Shown here one piece after another: positions 52,120 through 61,555 of a DNA stretch of 64,000 nt (its first letter is position 1; the number at the start of each line of letters is the position of its first letter). The notes under the pieces are model-generated. The model was not told where the DNA came from and did no database searches. It was given only the letters and a program-made list of their open reading frames with translations. This DNA is from Acetivibrio alkalicellulosi (GTDB lineage Bacteria > Bacillota > Clostridia > Acetivibrionales > Acetivibrionaceae), in assembly GCA_008125075.1 (NCBI GenBank), contig VLTH01000003.1, positions 759,480 to 823,479 of the forward strand, given 5' to 3'. A program made the translations under genes and the position numbers.

Positions 52120-54033
52120 TTATTGGAATCTGTAGCTACCGTCTAAAATAAATCTTTTTAGTAAAACTAAATCAGTTGAATCTATTTTACCGTCACCATT
52201 AAAATCTCCTACTTCACCAGGAAGCTCAGTTGTTATTTCTAATATGTATCTTGTTAAAATAACTACGTCTGTTGAATTTACATCGCCATCTCCATTTACA
52301 TCATAAAGTTCTACAGTTGGTGGTTCATATCCAACAACCCAAACCTCAAAGTCCCTAGGGCCACCTCTATAACCTTCAAAGAAAACTTTAAAAGTGGTCT
52401 TTAATACAGCGTCAGGTGTTTCAGAATTGTTAACAGGATTATTATCTAGGTTTAAATAATTAAGTGAAAGATTGCTAAGAGAAGATATATCGCTAATGTT
52501 GTTATTTCCCATATACAAATAAACTAAATATTCAAGGTCTTTTAATACACTTATGTCACTTATTTCGTTATAACCTATAAATAGCCAATTTAAACGTGGG
52601 AAGTTTTTAAGTACAGAGATATCACTTATTTTGTTATATCCTATTAGCAAACTAGTTAAATTAGTAAGATCACTAAGACATGAAATATCACTTATATTAT
52701 TGTTTTCAAGACTTAAGTGGGTTATACCAGTAAAATTATTAAGTACTGATATATCGGATATATTATTACCTGTCAGTAATACTCTAGTTAAACTAGTAAG
52801 ATTACTTAAATTAGAAATGTCGCTTATATTTTGTCTGTTGATATCAAGTATAGTTAATGTAGTAAGGTCTTTAAGAGTTAAGTGTTCTATGTTGTTATAA
52901 GCTAATTGTAACTGAATTAAACTTGGAAGATTAACAAGTGATAGTGTATCTAATTTGTTAGAACCTATATATAGCTCAAATAAAAACTCAAGATCTTCAA
53001 GATCTACTTTTGTTAATTTATTGCCTCTCATATCTAATCGAATTATTTTTTTTAGGTAGTTTATATAAGATGCATCTTCTATTTGATTGTATTGTATGTA
53101 TAGGTTAGTTAAGTTTGTAAGACTACTTACAGTTGATATATCGGTTATTTGATTAAATTGCAACATAAGTCTAGTTAATGAAGGAATGTTGCTAAGTGTT
53201 GAAATATCACTTATTTGGTTATATTGTAAATCTAATGTAGTTAGTTTATCAAGTCCACTAAATTCAATAGTTTTTACTTTTTGTCTTGAAACATCTAACG
53301 TAGCTAGTTCAGGAAGGTTATCTAATGAAATACTTTCTATTTGGTTGTTTTCTAGATATAATCTATTAAGACTTGTTAGATTGCTAAGTGAAACATTAGT
53401 TAGGCCGTTGTTAACTAAATATAATGTAGTTAATTTAGTGAGGTTGCTAATAGGAGAAACATCTTTTATTTTGTTATTACTTAAAACCAAATTTGTTAAA
53501 TTTGTAAGAGTACTGATTTCTGATATTTCTTCAAGGCCAATGTCGTTTAATGATAAATCTGTCAAATTAGTTAGGCTAGTAAGTGGTGTTAAGTCGATTG
53601 TTGGAGTATTTCTAATATGTAAGGTGGTTAAGCCTGTAAGATTACTAATAGGTAAGATATCAGTTATTGTACAGTCATCTAATGATAAAAAAGTAAGGTT
53701 GGTAAAGTAGATAAGTGAAGATATGTCTGTAACTGATTGTAAACTTAGGGATTTAATTCCTGAAATGTCACTCATTAAAATGTCTCCAGTTGGTTTTGCA
53801 ATCTCTGAGCGAATTGTCTTTTCAAAATTCTCACAGGGAAAAACTACAGGATCATCTTCAACAACTTCAAGTACTTGAACTACATTACCTTGCAGTTTAT
53901 CAATCACTTGATTTGTATCAAGAGAATTCACCAATAAATCCTCAGTTGATTGTGCAAATGCATTTCCTACTCCTGCCAATACTAGTGTTGAAAAACCAAC
54001 AGTTAGTATTAATGAAATTAATTTTTTTGTCAA
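52120..54033 (-). CDS. Secreted leucine-rich-repeat protein with a C-terminal dockerin
   Basis: The 637-residue protein has a signal peptide (about 1-28, ending AFAQS), a leader region to about 90, then around 20 internalin-type leucine-rich repeats of 20-22 residues (L-x-x-L-x-L-x-x-N-x-I-x-D-I-S-x-L) to about residue 545, a short spacer and a C-terminal type I dockerin (about 577-637). The dockerin loops DVNGDGDVNSTD and DFNGDGKIDSTD both carry Ser-Thr at the recognition positions. It should be displayed on a cellulosome-like scaffold as a binding, non-catalytic part. It is a lone gene with AGGAGG before the ATG, converging on the pyr operon. Confidence 0.93.
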   Translation of the reverse strand: MTKKLISLILTVGFSTLVLAGVGNAFAQSTEDLLVNSLDTNQVIDKLQGNVVQVLEVVEDDPVVFPCENFEKTIRSEIAKPTGDILMSDISGIKSLSLQSVTDISSLIYFTNLTFLSLDDCTITDILPISNLTGLTTLHIRNTPTIDLTPLTSLTNLTDLSLNDIGLEEISEISTLTNLTNLVLSNNKIKDVSPISNLTKLTTLYLVNNGLTNVSLSNLTSLNRLYLENNQIESISLDNLPELATLDVSRQKVKTIEFSGLDKLTTLDLQYNQISDISTLSNIPSLTRLMLQFNQITDISTVSSLTNLTNLYIQYNQIEDASYINYLKKIIRLDMRGNKLTKVDLEDLEFLFELYIGSNKLDTLSLVNLPSLIQLQLAYNNIEHLTLKDLTTLTILDINRQNISDISNLSNLTSLTRVLLTGNNISDISVLNNFTGITHLSLENNNISDISCLSDLTNLTSLLIGYNKISDISVLKNFPRLNWLFIGYNEISDISVLKDLEYLVYLYMGNNNISDISSLSNLSLNYLNLDNNPVNNSETPDAVLKTTFKVFFEGYRGGPRDFEVWVVGYEPPTVELYDVNGDGDVNSTDVVILTRYILEITTELPGEVGDFNGDGKIDSTDLVLLKRFILDGSYRFQ

Positions 54034-54252
54034 ATTAACTCCTCCTTTATAATATTTATGATTCTTATTATATCACTGGATATCCAAAAAGTCACCGAAA
54101 AACACCGAAAAAATACAACAGTAAAACAAAGTATTTTAAAAAATACAAAAGTTGTGTTGTAGAACTGAAAAAAAAACTTGAAAGTGAAGCATAATAAATA
54201 TAGACTTATAGTTGAATATTATTATTCTCAAAGATAAAAGGAGTTATATATA

Positions 54253-54948
54253 ATGAAAACAAAACTTATTTTTGTTCGCCATGCAGAAGCTGAGGGGAAT
54301 TTAAAGAGGATTTTTCATGGGTGGACTGATGGAGATATAACAGAAAAAGGACATGTTCAAGCAAAACTTGTTGCTGAGAGACTAAAAGATTTTCAAATAG
54401 ACCTGCTTTATTCAAGTAGTATGAAAAGGACAATTAGTACTGCAAAATATATTAGTGATATAAAAAATATACCAATTATAAGGACTGATAAATTAAAAGA
54501 AATAAACGGTGGGGACTGGGAAGGCAAAAATTGGGACCAACTACCCCATTTGTGGCCTGAGGAATATGGAACATGGGAAAACAGTCCTCATAAACATAGA
54601 ATGCCTAATGGAGAAACTATGGAAGACTTTCAAAAAAGGCTAATTGGTGAAATAGATTATATTATTGGCAATAATAAAGGTAGAAATATATGCATAGTGA
54701 CTCATGGTACTGCAATTAGAAGTTTGATGTGTTATTTTCTTCACTGTGACCTTGATGAAATGATAAAGATTAAGTGGTATGACAATACTTCTATTACAAT
54801 AATTGAACATGAAAAAGATAGGTTTAATATTCTTTTAGAAGGAGACGCTTCACATCTTGGGAAAGAATATAGTACAATTGAAAATCAAGAGTGGTGGGAT
54901 GAGTACATTAAAAAATATGACAATATTAATGGAAAGAGAGAAGCATAA
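54253..54948 (+). CDS. Histidine phosphatase family protein
   Basis: The 231-residue protein belongs to the phosphoglycerate mutase-like histidine phosphatases. The phosphohistidine motif FVRHAEAEGN is at residues 6-15, FHGWTD follows, and the second histidine is in IVTHGTAIRSL. Members include alpha-ribazole phosphatase and broad-range phosphatases; the substrate cannot be decided here. AAAGGAG precedes the ATG. It is the first gene of a unit with two nuclease-type genes, the next start being one base after the stop. Confidence 0.88.
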   Translation: MKTKLIFVRHAEAEGNLKRIFHGWTDGDITEKGHVQAKLVAERLKDFQIDLLYSSSMKRTISTAKYISDIKNIPIIRTDKLKEINGGDWEGKNWDQLPHLWPEEYGTWENSPHKHRMPNGETMEDFQKRLIGEIDYIIGNNKGRNICIVTHGTAIRSLMCYFLHCDLDEMIKIKWYDNTSITIIEHEKDRFNILLEGDASHLGKEYSTIENQEWWDEYIKKYDNINGKREA

Positions 54949-54949
54949 A

Positions 54950-55936
54950 ATGAAGTTTCTTTTTTTTACAGATTCCCATATTAGAGGAACTAATCCTAAA
55001 AACAGAAAAGATAATTTTTATGAGACACTAAAAAAGAAGTTCTTTGAAATAATAGAGATTTCTAATCAATTAAAAGTTGACTATATATTACATGGAGGAG
55101 ATTGGTTTGATAGACCTGACATCTCACCTTCAATAGTCAGAGAGTTTGCAATTATTATAAAAAAGTTTGCAAAACCTATTTACACTATTGCTGGTAATCA
55201 TGATGTTTATGGACACAATCCAGAAACCATAAGTAGAACAATGTTAGGGCTTTTAGAAGGTACGGGAATAATTCAATTATTAAATTATAATGAAGAAATT
55301 ATTCTTAAGAAAAATGGTAGAATAGTTCAACTTATGGGAAATTCATATAATTATGATATTGATAGTGAATATTTTAAAAAGTATTATATTGTAAAAAAAC
55401 GTAAAGATGTGGATTATGTTGTTAACATTATTCATGGAATGCTTTTGTCAAAACCTTTTTTTGAGGGAATAGAATATACCTTGGTTTCAGACTTATACCA
55501 TACAGAGGCAGATATAACACTTGCAGGTCATTATCATAGTGGGTTTGGAATAAAAAAAGAAAATGATAAATATTTTATTAACCCAGGAAGTATTGTTAGA
55601 ATATCAAATAGTTTGGCTGAAATTAATAGGATGCCTAAGGTTGTGTATATTGAACTTGGTGAAAAAATACATCTAGAAGAGATAGAGTTAAAATGTGCTT
55701 TACCTGGTGAAGAAGTATTAGATCGGGAAAAGATTGAAATATCAAAAGATAGAAATTTAAAACTCCATCAGTTTTATAAATCAGTCTCCTCTAAAAATGA
55801 ATACCAAAAGATAGATCTTTTAAAGATTATTGACGAAATAGCCTCAAATCAAGAAATAAGTCGAGAAGTGAAGGAAGAGGCTTTAAGGAGAATAGGGATT
55901 GCAAGGGAAAGTTTTTCAAAAGGGGATGAATACTAG
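54950..55936 (+). CDS. SbcD/Mre11-like metallophosphoesterase
   Basis: The 328-residue protein contains all phosphoesterase motifs of the Mre11/SbcD nucleases: FFTDSHIRG (Asp8, His10), HGGDWFDRPD, IAGNHDVYG and LAGHYHSGFG. Enzymes of this kind process DNA ends with an SMC-like ATPase. The frame is open 31 codons upstream inside the previous gene, but the ATG at 54950 gives the correct N terminus. It overlaps the next gene, an SbcC-like ATPase, by one base, which supports a two-part complex. It is shorter than SbcD (about 400 residues), lacking most of the C-terminal capping region. Confidence 0.85.
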   Translation: MKFLFFTDSHIRGTNPKNRKDNFYETLKKKFFEIIEISNQLKVDYILHGGDWFDRPDISPSIVREFAIIIKKFAKPIYTIAGNHDVYGHNPETISRTMLGLLEGTGIIQLLNYNEEIILKKNGRIVQLMGNSYNYDIDSEYFKKYYIVKKRKDVDYVVNIIHGMLLSKPFFEGIEYTLVSDLYHTEADITLAGHYHSGFGIKKENDKYFINPGSIVRISNSLAEINRMPKVVYIELGEKIHLEEIELKCALPGEEVLDREKIEISKDRNLKLHQFYKSVSSKNEYQKIDLLKIIDEIASNQEISREVKEEALRRIGIARESFSKGDEY

Positions 55937-57381
55937 TGATAAGAATTGATAGAGTTAGAATTGAAAACTTCCAATCTCATGAGGATACGTCAATTTCATT
56001 TTCAGATGGACTTAACGTTATTGTGGGATCTTCAGATCACGGAAAGTCAGCTATTGTAAGAGCTATTAAATGGGTTCTTTACAATGAGCCTAGAGGAAAT
56101 GACTATATAAGACAGGGAGCTAACTTTGCAAGGGTAACACTAGATATTAGTAATGGATATATAATTACAAGGGAGAGAGGACCCTCAAAAAACAGATATA
56201 TACTAAAAAATCCAGAAGGAAACTCATCTGTATTTGAAGGATTTGGAAATGAAATCCCCCTTGAGGTTGTTGCAGCACATGGAATTCCTAAAGTAATACT
56301 TGATGCAGATAAAAATTCAATTTTAAATATTGGAGGACAACTTGAAGGGCCTTTTCTTATTTCTGAAACTGGTTCTTTTCGTGCAAAAGCTATTGGAAAG
56401 ATGACAGGGTTGCACATACTTGACAAGTCAATAAAAGACAGTGTAACTGATTTGAGAAGAGAAAACCAAACAAAGGAAAGAATTGGTGTAGAAATAAAAG
56501 ATGTAGAGGATAAACTTTTAGAATTTAAAGATATTGAGGTTCTAAAAGAAAAATTGGATATATCAGTTGGCATTATAGCAAGGTTGGAAGATTATATCAA
56601 AAGAATTGAAGCCCTTGAAAAGAAAAGATTTGAATTAAATGAAATATATAAAAAACGAGAACAGGTAAAAGAAGCTTTAAAAAGCCTTGACAAACTTAAT
56701 GAGTGTGAAATAAATTTAAAAAGTATTCAATTAGCTCAAACAAGGCTCAGTGTTGCTAAAGGTATCCAAAAAAGACTATTTGAAGTAATGCAAATAATAA
56801 AGGATATGAATAGAGTGCTATATGAAACAGAAAAAGTTAGTGAAGGAATAAGTTGCATAAAAGTAGTATATGAAAAGGCATTAAAATATGAGAAAATAAA
56901 AAATCTTAATTTTTCACTAAAGGCCATATTAAAAGATATTTCAATTGCTCAAAAAGTACTTGAAAATACAGACAGTGCAAAAGAAGTAGAAGTAATGGTA
57001 AAAAAAATTGAAAATAGTTGTATGAATGTGGACAAACTTTCTGTTAGTTTAGAGAGATATTTAACATGTAGCAAAGAAATTAAAACTATTGAAATGCAAC
57101 TTAATGCATGTAATAATGTTAATGAAACAGAAAACATAGTTAATAAAATTGTTAAAGTAGGAGAGTTGTCAGAAAAATTAAATAATTTAAATAAAATATT
57201 TAATTCAAATGTTAAGAGTATACAAGAAGGTATGTCTTTTCTTGAAAAAAACAAGAGAGATATGGAAATAATGTTAAGTGACTATATTGAAATGCTAAGG
57301 GAGAAAGGCACGTGTCCTTTGTGTGATAGTTTAATTGGAGATGATATGATAAATAATATTAAAAATTATTATAATTATTAA
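55936..57381 (+). CDS. Half-length SbcC/Rad50-like ATPase ending at a CPLC hook
   Basis: The 481-residue protein has the N-terminal Rad50/SbcC ATPase half: IDRVRIENFQSHEDTSISF, Walker A VGSSDHGKSAI (about 30-40) and a Q-loop region. A coiled coil follows from about residue 165 to 450, then a Rad50-type hook GTCPLCDSL with Cys460 and Cys463, only 18 residues before the stop. The second coiled coil and the C-terminal ATPase half (signature, Walker B) found in SbcC (about 1000 residues) are absent, and no such gene follows. It starts with GTG, overlapping the SbcD-like stop. Phage-type recombination ATPases offer a parallel, but this layout is unusual. Confidence 0.8.
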   Translation: MIRIDRVRIENFQSHEDTSISFSDGLNVIVGSSDHGKSAIVRAIKWVLYNEPRGNDYIRQGANFARVTLDISNGYIITRERGPSKNRYILKNPEGNSSVFEGFGNEIPLEVVAAHGIPKVILDADKNSILNIGGQLEGPFLISETGSFRAKAIGKMTGLHILDKSIKDSVTDLRRENQTKERIGVEIKDVEDKLLEFKDIEVLKEKLDISVGIIARLEDYIKRIEALEKKRFELNEIYKKREQVKEALKSLDKLNECEINLKSIQLAQTRLSVAKGIQKRLFEVMQIIKDMNRVLYETEKVSEGISCIKVVYEKALKYEKIKNLNFSLKAILKDISIAQKVLENTDSAKEVEVMVKKIENSCMNVDKLSVSLERYLTCSKEIKTIEMQLNACNNVNETENIVNKIVKVGELSEKLNNLNKIFNSNVKSIQEGMSFLEKNKRDMEIMLSDYIEMLREKGTCPLCDSLIGDDMINNIKNYYNY

Positions 57382-57407
57382 AGTTTTTCTAAATATAAGG
57401 GTGCCGT

Positions 57408-57432
57408 ATGTAACAAATGTGAAGAATAACAT
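57408..57432 (+). repeat. TGTAACAAA-type motif between the SbcC-like and coiled-coil genes
   Basis: ATGTAACAAATGTGAAGAAT is flanked by GTATGT on the left and ACATAC on the right, forming a small palindrome. It matches the motif at 17422, 30872 and 32731. Confidence 0.5.
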
Positions 57433-57457
57433 ACGCCCCATACAAGGAGGAGAAATT

Positions 57458-57709
57458 GTGTCTGAATACGATAAAAAAATTAATACAATTAAAGAAAACC
57501 TTGATAAGGCAAAAAATTTGAGAATTAGAGCAGAAGCTAGGCTAGAAGACCTTAACAAACAAAAGGAAGAAATATTAGGTGAGTTAAATGAACTTGGAAT
57601 AGAACCTGATAGACTGGAATCTGAAATAAGCAAACTAAAATTGGAAATAGAGGAATTAATCGATAGGGCAGAAAAACTTATTCCTCAAGATCTTATAAAA
57701 AGTAATTGA
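57458..57709 (+). CDS. Small coiled-coil protein
   Basis: The 83-residue protein is almost entirely predicted coiled coil: NTIKENLDKAKNLRIRAEAR is followed by LEDLNKQKEEILGELNEL and ESEISKLKLEIEELIDRAEK. The start is GTG at 57458, after AAGGAGG; the frame is open to 57401 but without a ribosome binding site. It follows the half-length SbcC-like gene after 76 bases and could be a partner that completes or caps its coiled coil, which is inference. No known family is recognised. Confidence 0.75.
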   Translation: MSEYDKKINTIKENLDKAKNLRIRAEARLEDLNKQKEEILGELNELGIEPDRLESEISKLKLEIEELIDRAEKLIPQDLIKSN

Positions 57710-57767
57710 CATTTTCTCTTAGAGAGTAAATAATGTAATTGATTAATAATGTTTAGAGGTGCACAAT

Positions 57768-59111
57768 TTGAAAAAAAGAATTGGTCTTGTTTCGCTGGGA
57801 TGTCCTAAAAATTTAGTAGATAGTGAAGTAATGTTAGGACTTTTAAAGAAAGATAATTATGAAATAACATCAGATGAAAAAAAAGCACATGTTATAATTG
57901 TTAATACATGTGGTTTTATTGATAGTGCAAAGGAAGAGTCAATTAATACTATTTTAGAAATGTCTCAGCTTAAAAAAAATAGTTGTGAAGTATTAATTGT
58001 CACTGGTTGTATGGCTCAAAGATATGAAGATGAAATTATGAAGGAAATTCCTGAAGTTGATGCAGTTGTTGGTACTGGTGGATATGGAAAGATAGCAGAA
58101 GTTATACAAAACATATATAAAGGAAATACTGCCTATAGCGTGCTAGATGACATTGATAATATTGAGTATTTAAACAATGAGCGATTATTGTCAGGCAAAA
58201 GTGGTTTTGCCTATTTAAAGATAGCGGAAGGTTGTGACAATTGTTGTACATACTGTGTTATTCCATCTTTAAGAGGTGCTTATAAAAGCAGAAAAATTGA
58301 AGATATTATTAATGAGGCAAGGTATCTTGCAAAAGGTGGAGTGAAGGAAATAATTTTAGTAGCTCAAGATGTTACAAGCTATGGTAAGGACATATACAAC
58401 AAAAGAAAGCTGGTAGAGTTATTACGAGAAATAAGTCTTATTGAAGAATTAGATTGGATAAGACTTTTATACTGTTATCCCGAAGAAATTGATGATGATT
58501 TAATTAAAGAAATTGCGGACAATAAAAAAGTGTTGAAATACTTGGATATTCCTATACAGCATGCCAGTGATAAAGTATTAAAAGCAATGGGACGAAGAGG
58601 AAAAAGTGATGAGATCAATTATTTATTGAAAAAGCTTAAATCTAACATTCCTCAAATTGTCTTGCGAACTTCCCTAATTGTAGGATTTCCAGGTGAAGAT
58701 GATAAGGATTTTAAAATTCTATACAACTTTGTACGAGAACAGGAATTCGATAGGCTTGGAGTATTTACCTATTCAAAAGAAGAGGGAACCCCTGCTTATG
58801 GGTTTAAGTCTCAAGTTAAAAAAAGTGTTAAGGATTCTAGGAAAAATGATATAATGCAACTACAGAAGGAAATAGTTCAAAAAAAGAGTTTAAAAAGATT
58901 AGATAAAGTGTATAAAACATTAGTAGAAGGAGTATCCGAAGACGGAATATTTTATTATGGAAGAACTTATGGAGAAGCTCCTGATATCGATGGCTTTGTA
59001 TATTTTACCAGCATAGAGCCTCTTGAGGCAGGAAAATTTGTAAATGTAAAAATACTTAATGTTCAACAATATGATTTAATAGGAGAGGTTGTAAATGAAT
59101 CTTCCCAATAA
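57768..59111 (+). CDS. rimO: Ribosomal protein uS12 methylthiotransferase
   Basis: RimO adds a methylthio group to an aspartate of ribosomal protein S12. The 447-residue radical SAM enzyme has the N-terminal UPF0004 domain (VSLGCPKNLVDSE, NTCGFID, VTGCMAQRY), the radical SAM cluster C-x3-C-x2-C at Cys156, Cys160 and Cys163 in GCDNCCTYCVIPSLRG, and a C-terminal TRAM domain (about 380-447). The TTG at 57768 is chosen because AGAGGTG lies six bases ahead; the GTG at 57759 is part of that site. pgsA overlaps its end by 17 bases. Confidence 0.95.
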   Translation: MKKRIGLVSLGCPKNLVDSEVMLGLLKKDNYEITSDEKKAHVIIVNTCGFIDSAKEESINTILEMSQLKKNSCEVLIVTGCMAQRYEDEIMKEIPEVDAVVGTGGYGKIAEVIQNIYKGNTAYSVLDDIDNIEYLNNERLLSGKSGFAYLKIAEGCDNCCTYCVIPSLRGAYKSRKIEDIINEARYLAKGGVKEIILVAQDVTSYGKDIYNKRKLVELLREISLIEELDWIRLLYCYPEEIDDDLIKEIADNKKVLKYLDIPIQHASDKVLKAMGRRGKSDEINYLLKKLKSNIPQIVLRTSLIVGFPGEDDKDFKILYNFVREQEFDRLGVFTYSKEEGTPAYGFKSQVKKSVKDSRKNDIMQLQKEIVQKKSLKRLDKVYKTLVEGVSEDGIFYYGRTYGEAPDIDGFVYFTSIEPLEAGKFVNVKILNVQQYDLIGEVVNESSQ

Positions 59112-59715
59112 ACTGACTTTGTCAAGAATACTAATGGTGCCTATTTTTATGCTTATTATAATTCCAATACCAGATTGGATGTTTGAAAGCAGTACATTGA
59201 GTTTTATACATCCTCAATTAAGTGCTGTAAACGATTACATATTAAATTATGGAAATTATCTAGCTGCTTTTCTTTTTCTTATTGCTGCTAGTACTGATGG
59301 TTTAGATGGATATATAGCAAGAAAAAGAAAACAAATAACAAGGTTTGGGAAATTTTTAGATCCTATTGCTGACAAACTTTTAGTTACTGCGGCACTAATT
59401 GCCCTTGTAGAAAGAAATGATCTTACGTCTTGGGCAGCAACCGTTATAATAGGACGTGAGTTTATTATTACAGGATTAAGGCTGGTTGCAGCAAGTGATG
59501 GAATTGTTATTGCAGCAAGTAAATGGGGGAAAATAAAAACAATTACTCAGATTGTTGCCATAATAGCAACTCTTTTAAAAAACTATCCTATTACAATCAT
59601 ATGGCCTGAATTTCCCCTAGACAGGTACTTAATGGTTATTGCTGTTATAGCAACTATTTATTCAGCGTATGATTATATTATGAAAAACTCAAATGTCATT
59701 GATTTTAATAAGTGA
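59095..59715 (+). CDS. pgsA: CDP-diacylglycerol-glycerol-3-phosphate 3-phosphatidyltransferase
   Basis: PgsA makes phosphatidylglycerol phosphate in the membrane. The 206-residue protein has several membrane helices and the CDP-alcohol phosphotransferase motif D-G-x2-A-R-x8-G-x3-D-x3-D, seen in DGLDGYIARKRK and RFGKFLDPIADKLL. AGGAGAGG lies before the ATG inside the rimO end, implying translational coupling. It is a little longer than usual because of an insertion near residues 20-45. Confidence 0.96.
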   Translation: MNLPNKLTLSRILMVPIFMLIIIPIPDWMFESSTLSFIHPQLSAVNDYILNYGNYLAAFLFLIAASTDGLDGYIARKRKQITRFGKFLDPIADKLLVTAALIALVERNDLTSWAATVIIGREFIITGLRLVAASDGIVIAASKWGKIKTITQIVAIIATLLKNYPITIIWPEFPLDRYLMVIAVIATIYSAYDYIMKNSNVIDFNK

Positions 59716-59732
59716 AGTGAAACTTTTTGTTT

Positions 59733-59789
59733 AATTATGCAATAAGGTCAGAATACTAAAAGTTTTTTTAAGGAAATTATTGCGCAATT
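59733..59789. repeat. Inverted repeat after pgsA
   Basis: AATTATGCAATAA (59733-59745) is inverted, with one or two mismatches, in TTATTGCGCAATT (59777-59789). It may end the rimO-pgsA transcript. A TATAAT box follows at about 59799, probably the fapR promoter. Confidence 0.45.
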
Positions 59790-59907
59790 AAAAAAAATAT
59801 AATATACTTTTAATATCAATAGATATTAGCAGGTAATAATTAAAGCTAATAATTAATATATTATAGTATTGGTATTTGTTTTGTTCACAAATTAAAGAGG
59901 TGATTTT

Positions 59908-60477
59908 ATGAGCAGGCCATCATCTGTAAAAAAGGAAAGGCAGTGTGTTCTTTTAGAAAAACTATCTCAGGATCCTTTTCTAACGGATGAAGAATTATCA
60001 GAGATTTTCAATGTGAGCATACCTACAATAAGGCTAGACAGACTTGAATTGGGAATCCCTGAGCTTAGGGAGAGAATTAAAAACGTAGCAGAAAAAAATT
60101 ACGGCAAGGTAAAATCCCTTAAAAGCAAGGAAATAGTTGGTGAACTATTAGATATATCATTAGGTGTAGGTGGTATATCTATACTTGAAACAAATGATGG
60201 TATGTCATTTGAAAAGACTAAAATTATTAGAGGACACTATATTTATTCACTTGCAGAGTCTTTGGCTATTGCAGTAATTGATGCCCATGTGGCACTAGTT
60301 GGTGTTGCCAATATAAAATACAAAACACCAGTGTATTCTGGAAGCAAGCTTTTAGCAAAGGCTGAAGTAAAAAAAGTTAAAGACAATAAATATATTGTAT
60401 GGGTAAATATTTTATATAAGCAAGCTGAAGTTTTTAGAGGGAAATTTATTTTAGTTTCTCTTGAAAAAAAATCTTGA
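59908..60477 (+). CDS. fapR: Fatty acid biosynthesis repressor FapR
   Basis: FapR represses fatty acid and phospholipid genes and releases DNA when malonyl-CoA binds. The 189-residue length matches. The N-terminal helix-turn-helix (about 5-60) reads [20 protein letters not shown] and [23 protein letters not shown], which is diagnostic. The C-terminal hot-dog effector domain (about 75-185) includes [26 protein letters not shown] precedes the ATG. It heads fapR-plsX-fabH-fabD-fabG, the genes it is known to control. A TTAGCAGGTAATAA stretch near 59827 is only a weak match to the FapR operator. Confidence 0.96.
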   Translation: MSRPSSVKKERQCVLLEKLSQDPFLTDEELSEIFNVSIPTIRLDRLELGIPELRERIKNVAEKNYGKVKSLKSKEIVGELLDISLGVGGISILETNDGMSFEKTKIIRGHYIYSLAESLAIAVIDAHVALVGVANIKYKTPVYSGSKLLAKAEVKKVKDNKYIVWVNILYKQAEVFRGKFILVSLEKKS

Positions 60478-60535
60478 ATACAAAGATTTTTAAGTGTAAT
60501 ATTAGTATGATTAATTTTTCCGGGAGTGAAGGTTT

Positions 60536-61555
60536 TTGATTATTTTGGTTGATGCAATGGGTGGAGACAATGCACCGGAATCGGTTGTTAATGGATGTGT
60601 TGATGCTATTAATGAAGCTGACGGGTTTGAGGTATTACTATTAGGAGATGAAAATAGAATTTTAGAAATACTTAAAGGTAAAACATATAGCGGTGAACGT
60701 ATAAAAATACATCACACAACTGAAGTTATAACAGTTGATGATATACCTACTAAAGCAATAAGGAGTAAAAAAGATTCTTCAATGGCTGTAGGTTTTAAAA
60801 TGCTTAAGGAAAATAAAGGGGATATCTTTTTATCCTGTGGAAATAGTGGTGCATTAATGGCAGGTGCATTGTTTATTTTAGGGAGAATAAAAGGTGTTGA
60901 CAGACCATCTCTTGCTGCAATGATACCTACTAAGTCTGGAAGAGCGCTAATTATTGATGCAGGGCTTAATACGGGATGTAAACCCATAAACTATCATCAA
61001 TTTGGAATTATGGGGTCAATTTATACTAAAGAAATGCTAGGAACTAAAAAGCCAAGAGTTGGGCTAATAAATATAGGATCAGAGGTTGGAAAGGGTAATG
61101 AAGCATTGAGGCAGGCATATAACATGCTCTCAAGTGCAAATATAGATTTTGTTGGTAATGTTGAAGGTAATGATATACTTATGGGAAAAGTTGATGTTGT
61201 TGTATGTGATGGTTTCACTGGAAATGTGCTTCTAAAATTTCTTGAGGGTGCAGCATCATATTTTTTAGGTTCATTAAAAAGTATATTTAATAAAGATATA
61301 ATGACAAAAATTTCAGGTTTATTAATAAAAAAACATATTAGTGAATTTAAAAAGGGTGTAGATGCTGATGAACACGGAGGAGCTCCAATACTTGGTGTTA
61401 ATGGGCTTGTTTTAAAAAGTCATGGTAATTCCAATGCAAAAACTGTTAAAAATGTAGTAATAAAAGCAAGCAGATTTGCCAGAACAAGTGTGTTGGATAA
61501 CATTAAGGGAGAATTTGTAAATATGGAGGTTGAGGATATTGAGCAGGATATATAG
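60536..61555 (+). CDS. plsX: Phosphate acyltransferase PlsX
   Basis: PlsX converts acyl-ACP to acyl phosphate, the substrate of PlsY in phospholipid synthesis. The 339-residue protein starts MIILVDAMGGDNAPE, the family hallmark, and has DKDSSMAVG-like KKDSSMAVGFKMLK, SCGNSGALMAGA and VCDGFTGNVLLKF. The start is TTG at 60536, with GGGAGTGAAGG ahead. A TTAGTA half-site of FapR type lies at about 60501-60506. The end overlaps fabH. Confidence 0.96.
   Translation: MIILVDAMGGDNAPESVVNGCVDAINEADGFEVLLLGDENRILEILKGKTYSGERIKIHHTTEVITVDDIPTKAIRSKKDSSMAVGFKMLKENKGDIFLSCGNSGALMAGALFILGRIKGVDRPSLAAMIPTKSGRALIIDAGLNTGCKPINYHQFGIMGSIYTKEMLGTKKPRVGLINIGSEVGKGNEALRQAYNMLSSANIDFVGNVEGNDILMGKVDVVVCDGFTGNVLLKFLEGAASYFLGSLKSIFNKDIMTKISGLLIKKHISEFKKGVDADEHGGAPILGVNGLVLKSHGNSNAKTVKNVVIKASRFARTSVLDNIKGEFVNMEVEDIEQDI

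Noticed and set aside
52631-53710. Long open frames on the plus strand (52631-52900, 53186-53710)
   Set aside because: They are antisense to the leucine-rich-repeat gene; the repeat periodicity keeps other frames open. No ribosome sites or recognisable products.
57382-57457. Missing C-terminal half of SbcC in another frame after 57381
   Set aside because: The 76-base gap and the following 83-residue coiled-coil gene contain no Walker B or ABC signature, and rimO begins at 57768.
59716-59907. Perfect FapR operator upstream of fapR
   Set aside because: Only weak partial matches (TTAGCAGGTAATAA here, TTAGTA near 60501) are seen, so no operator feature was called.
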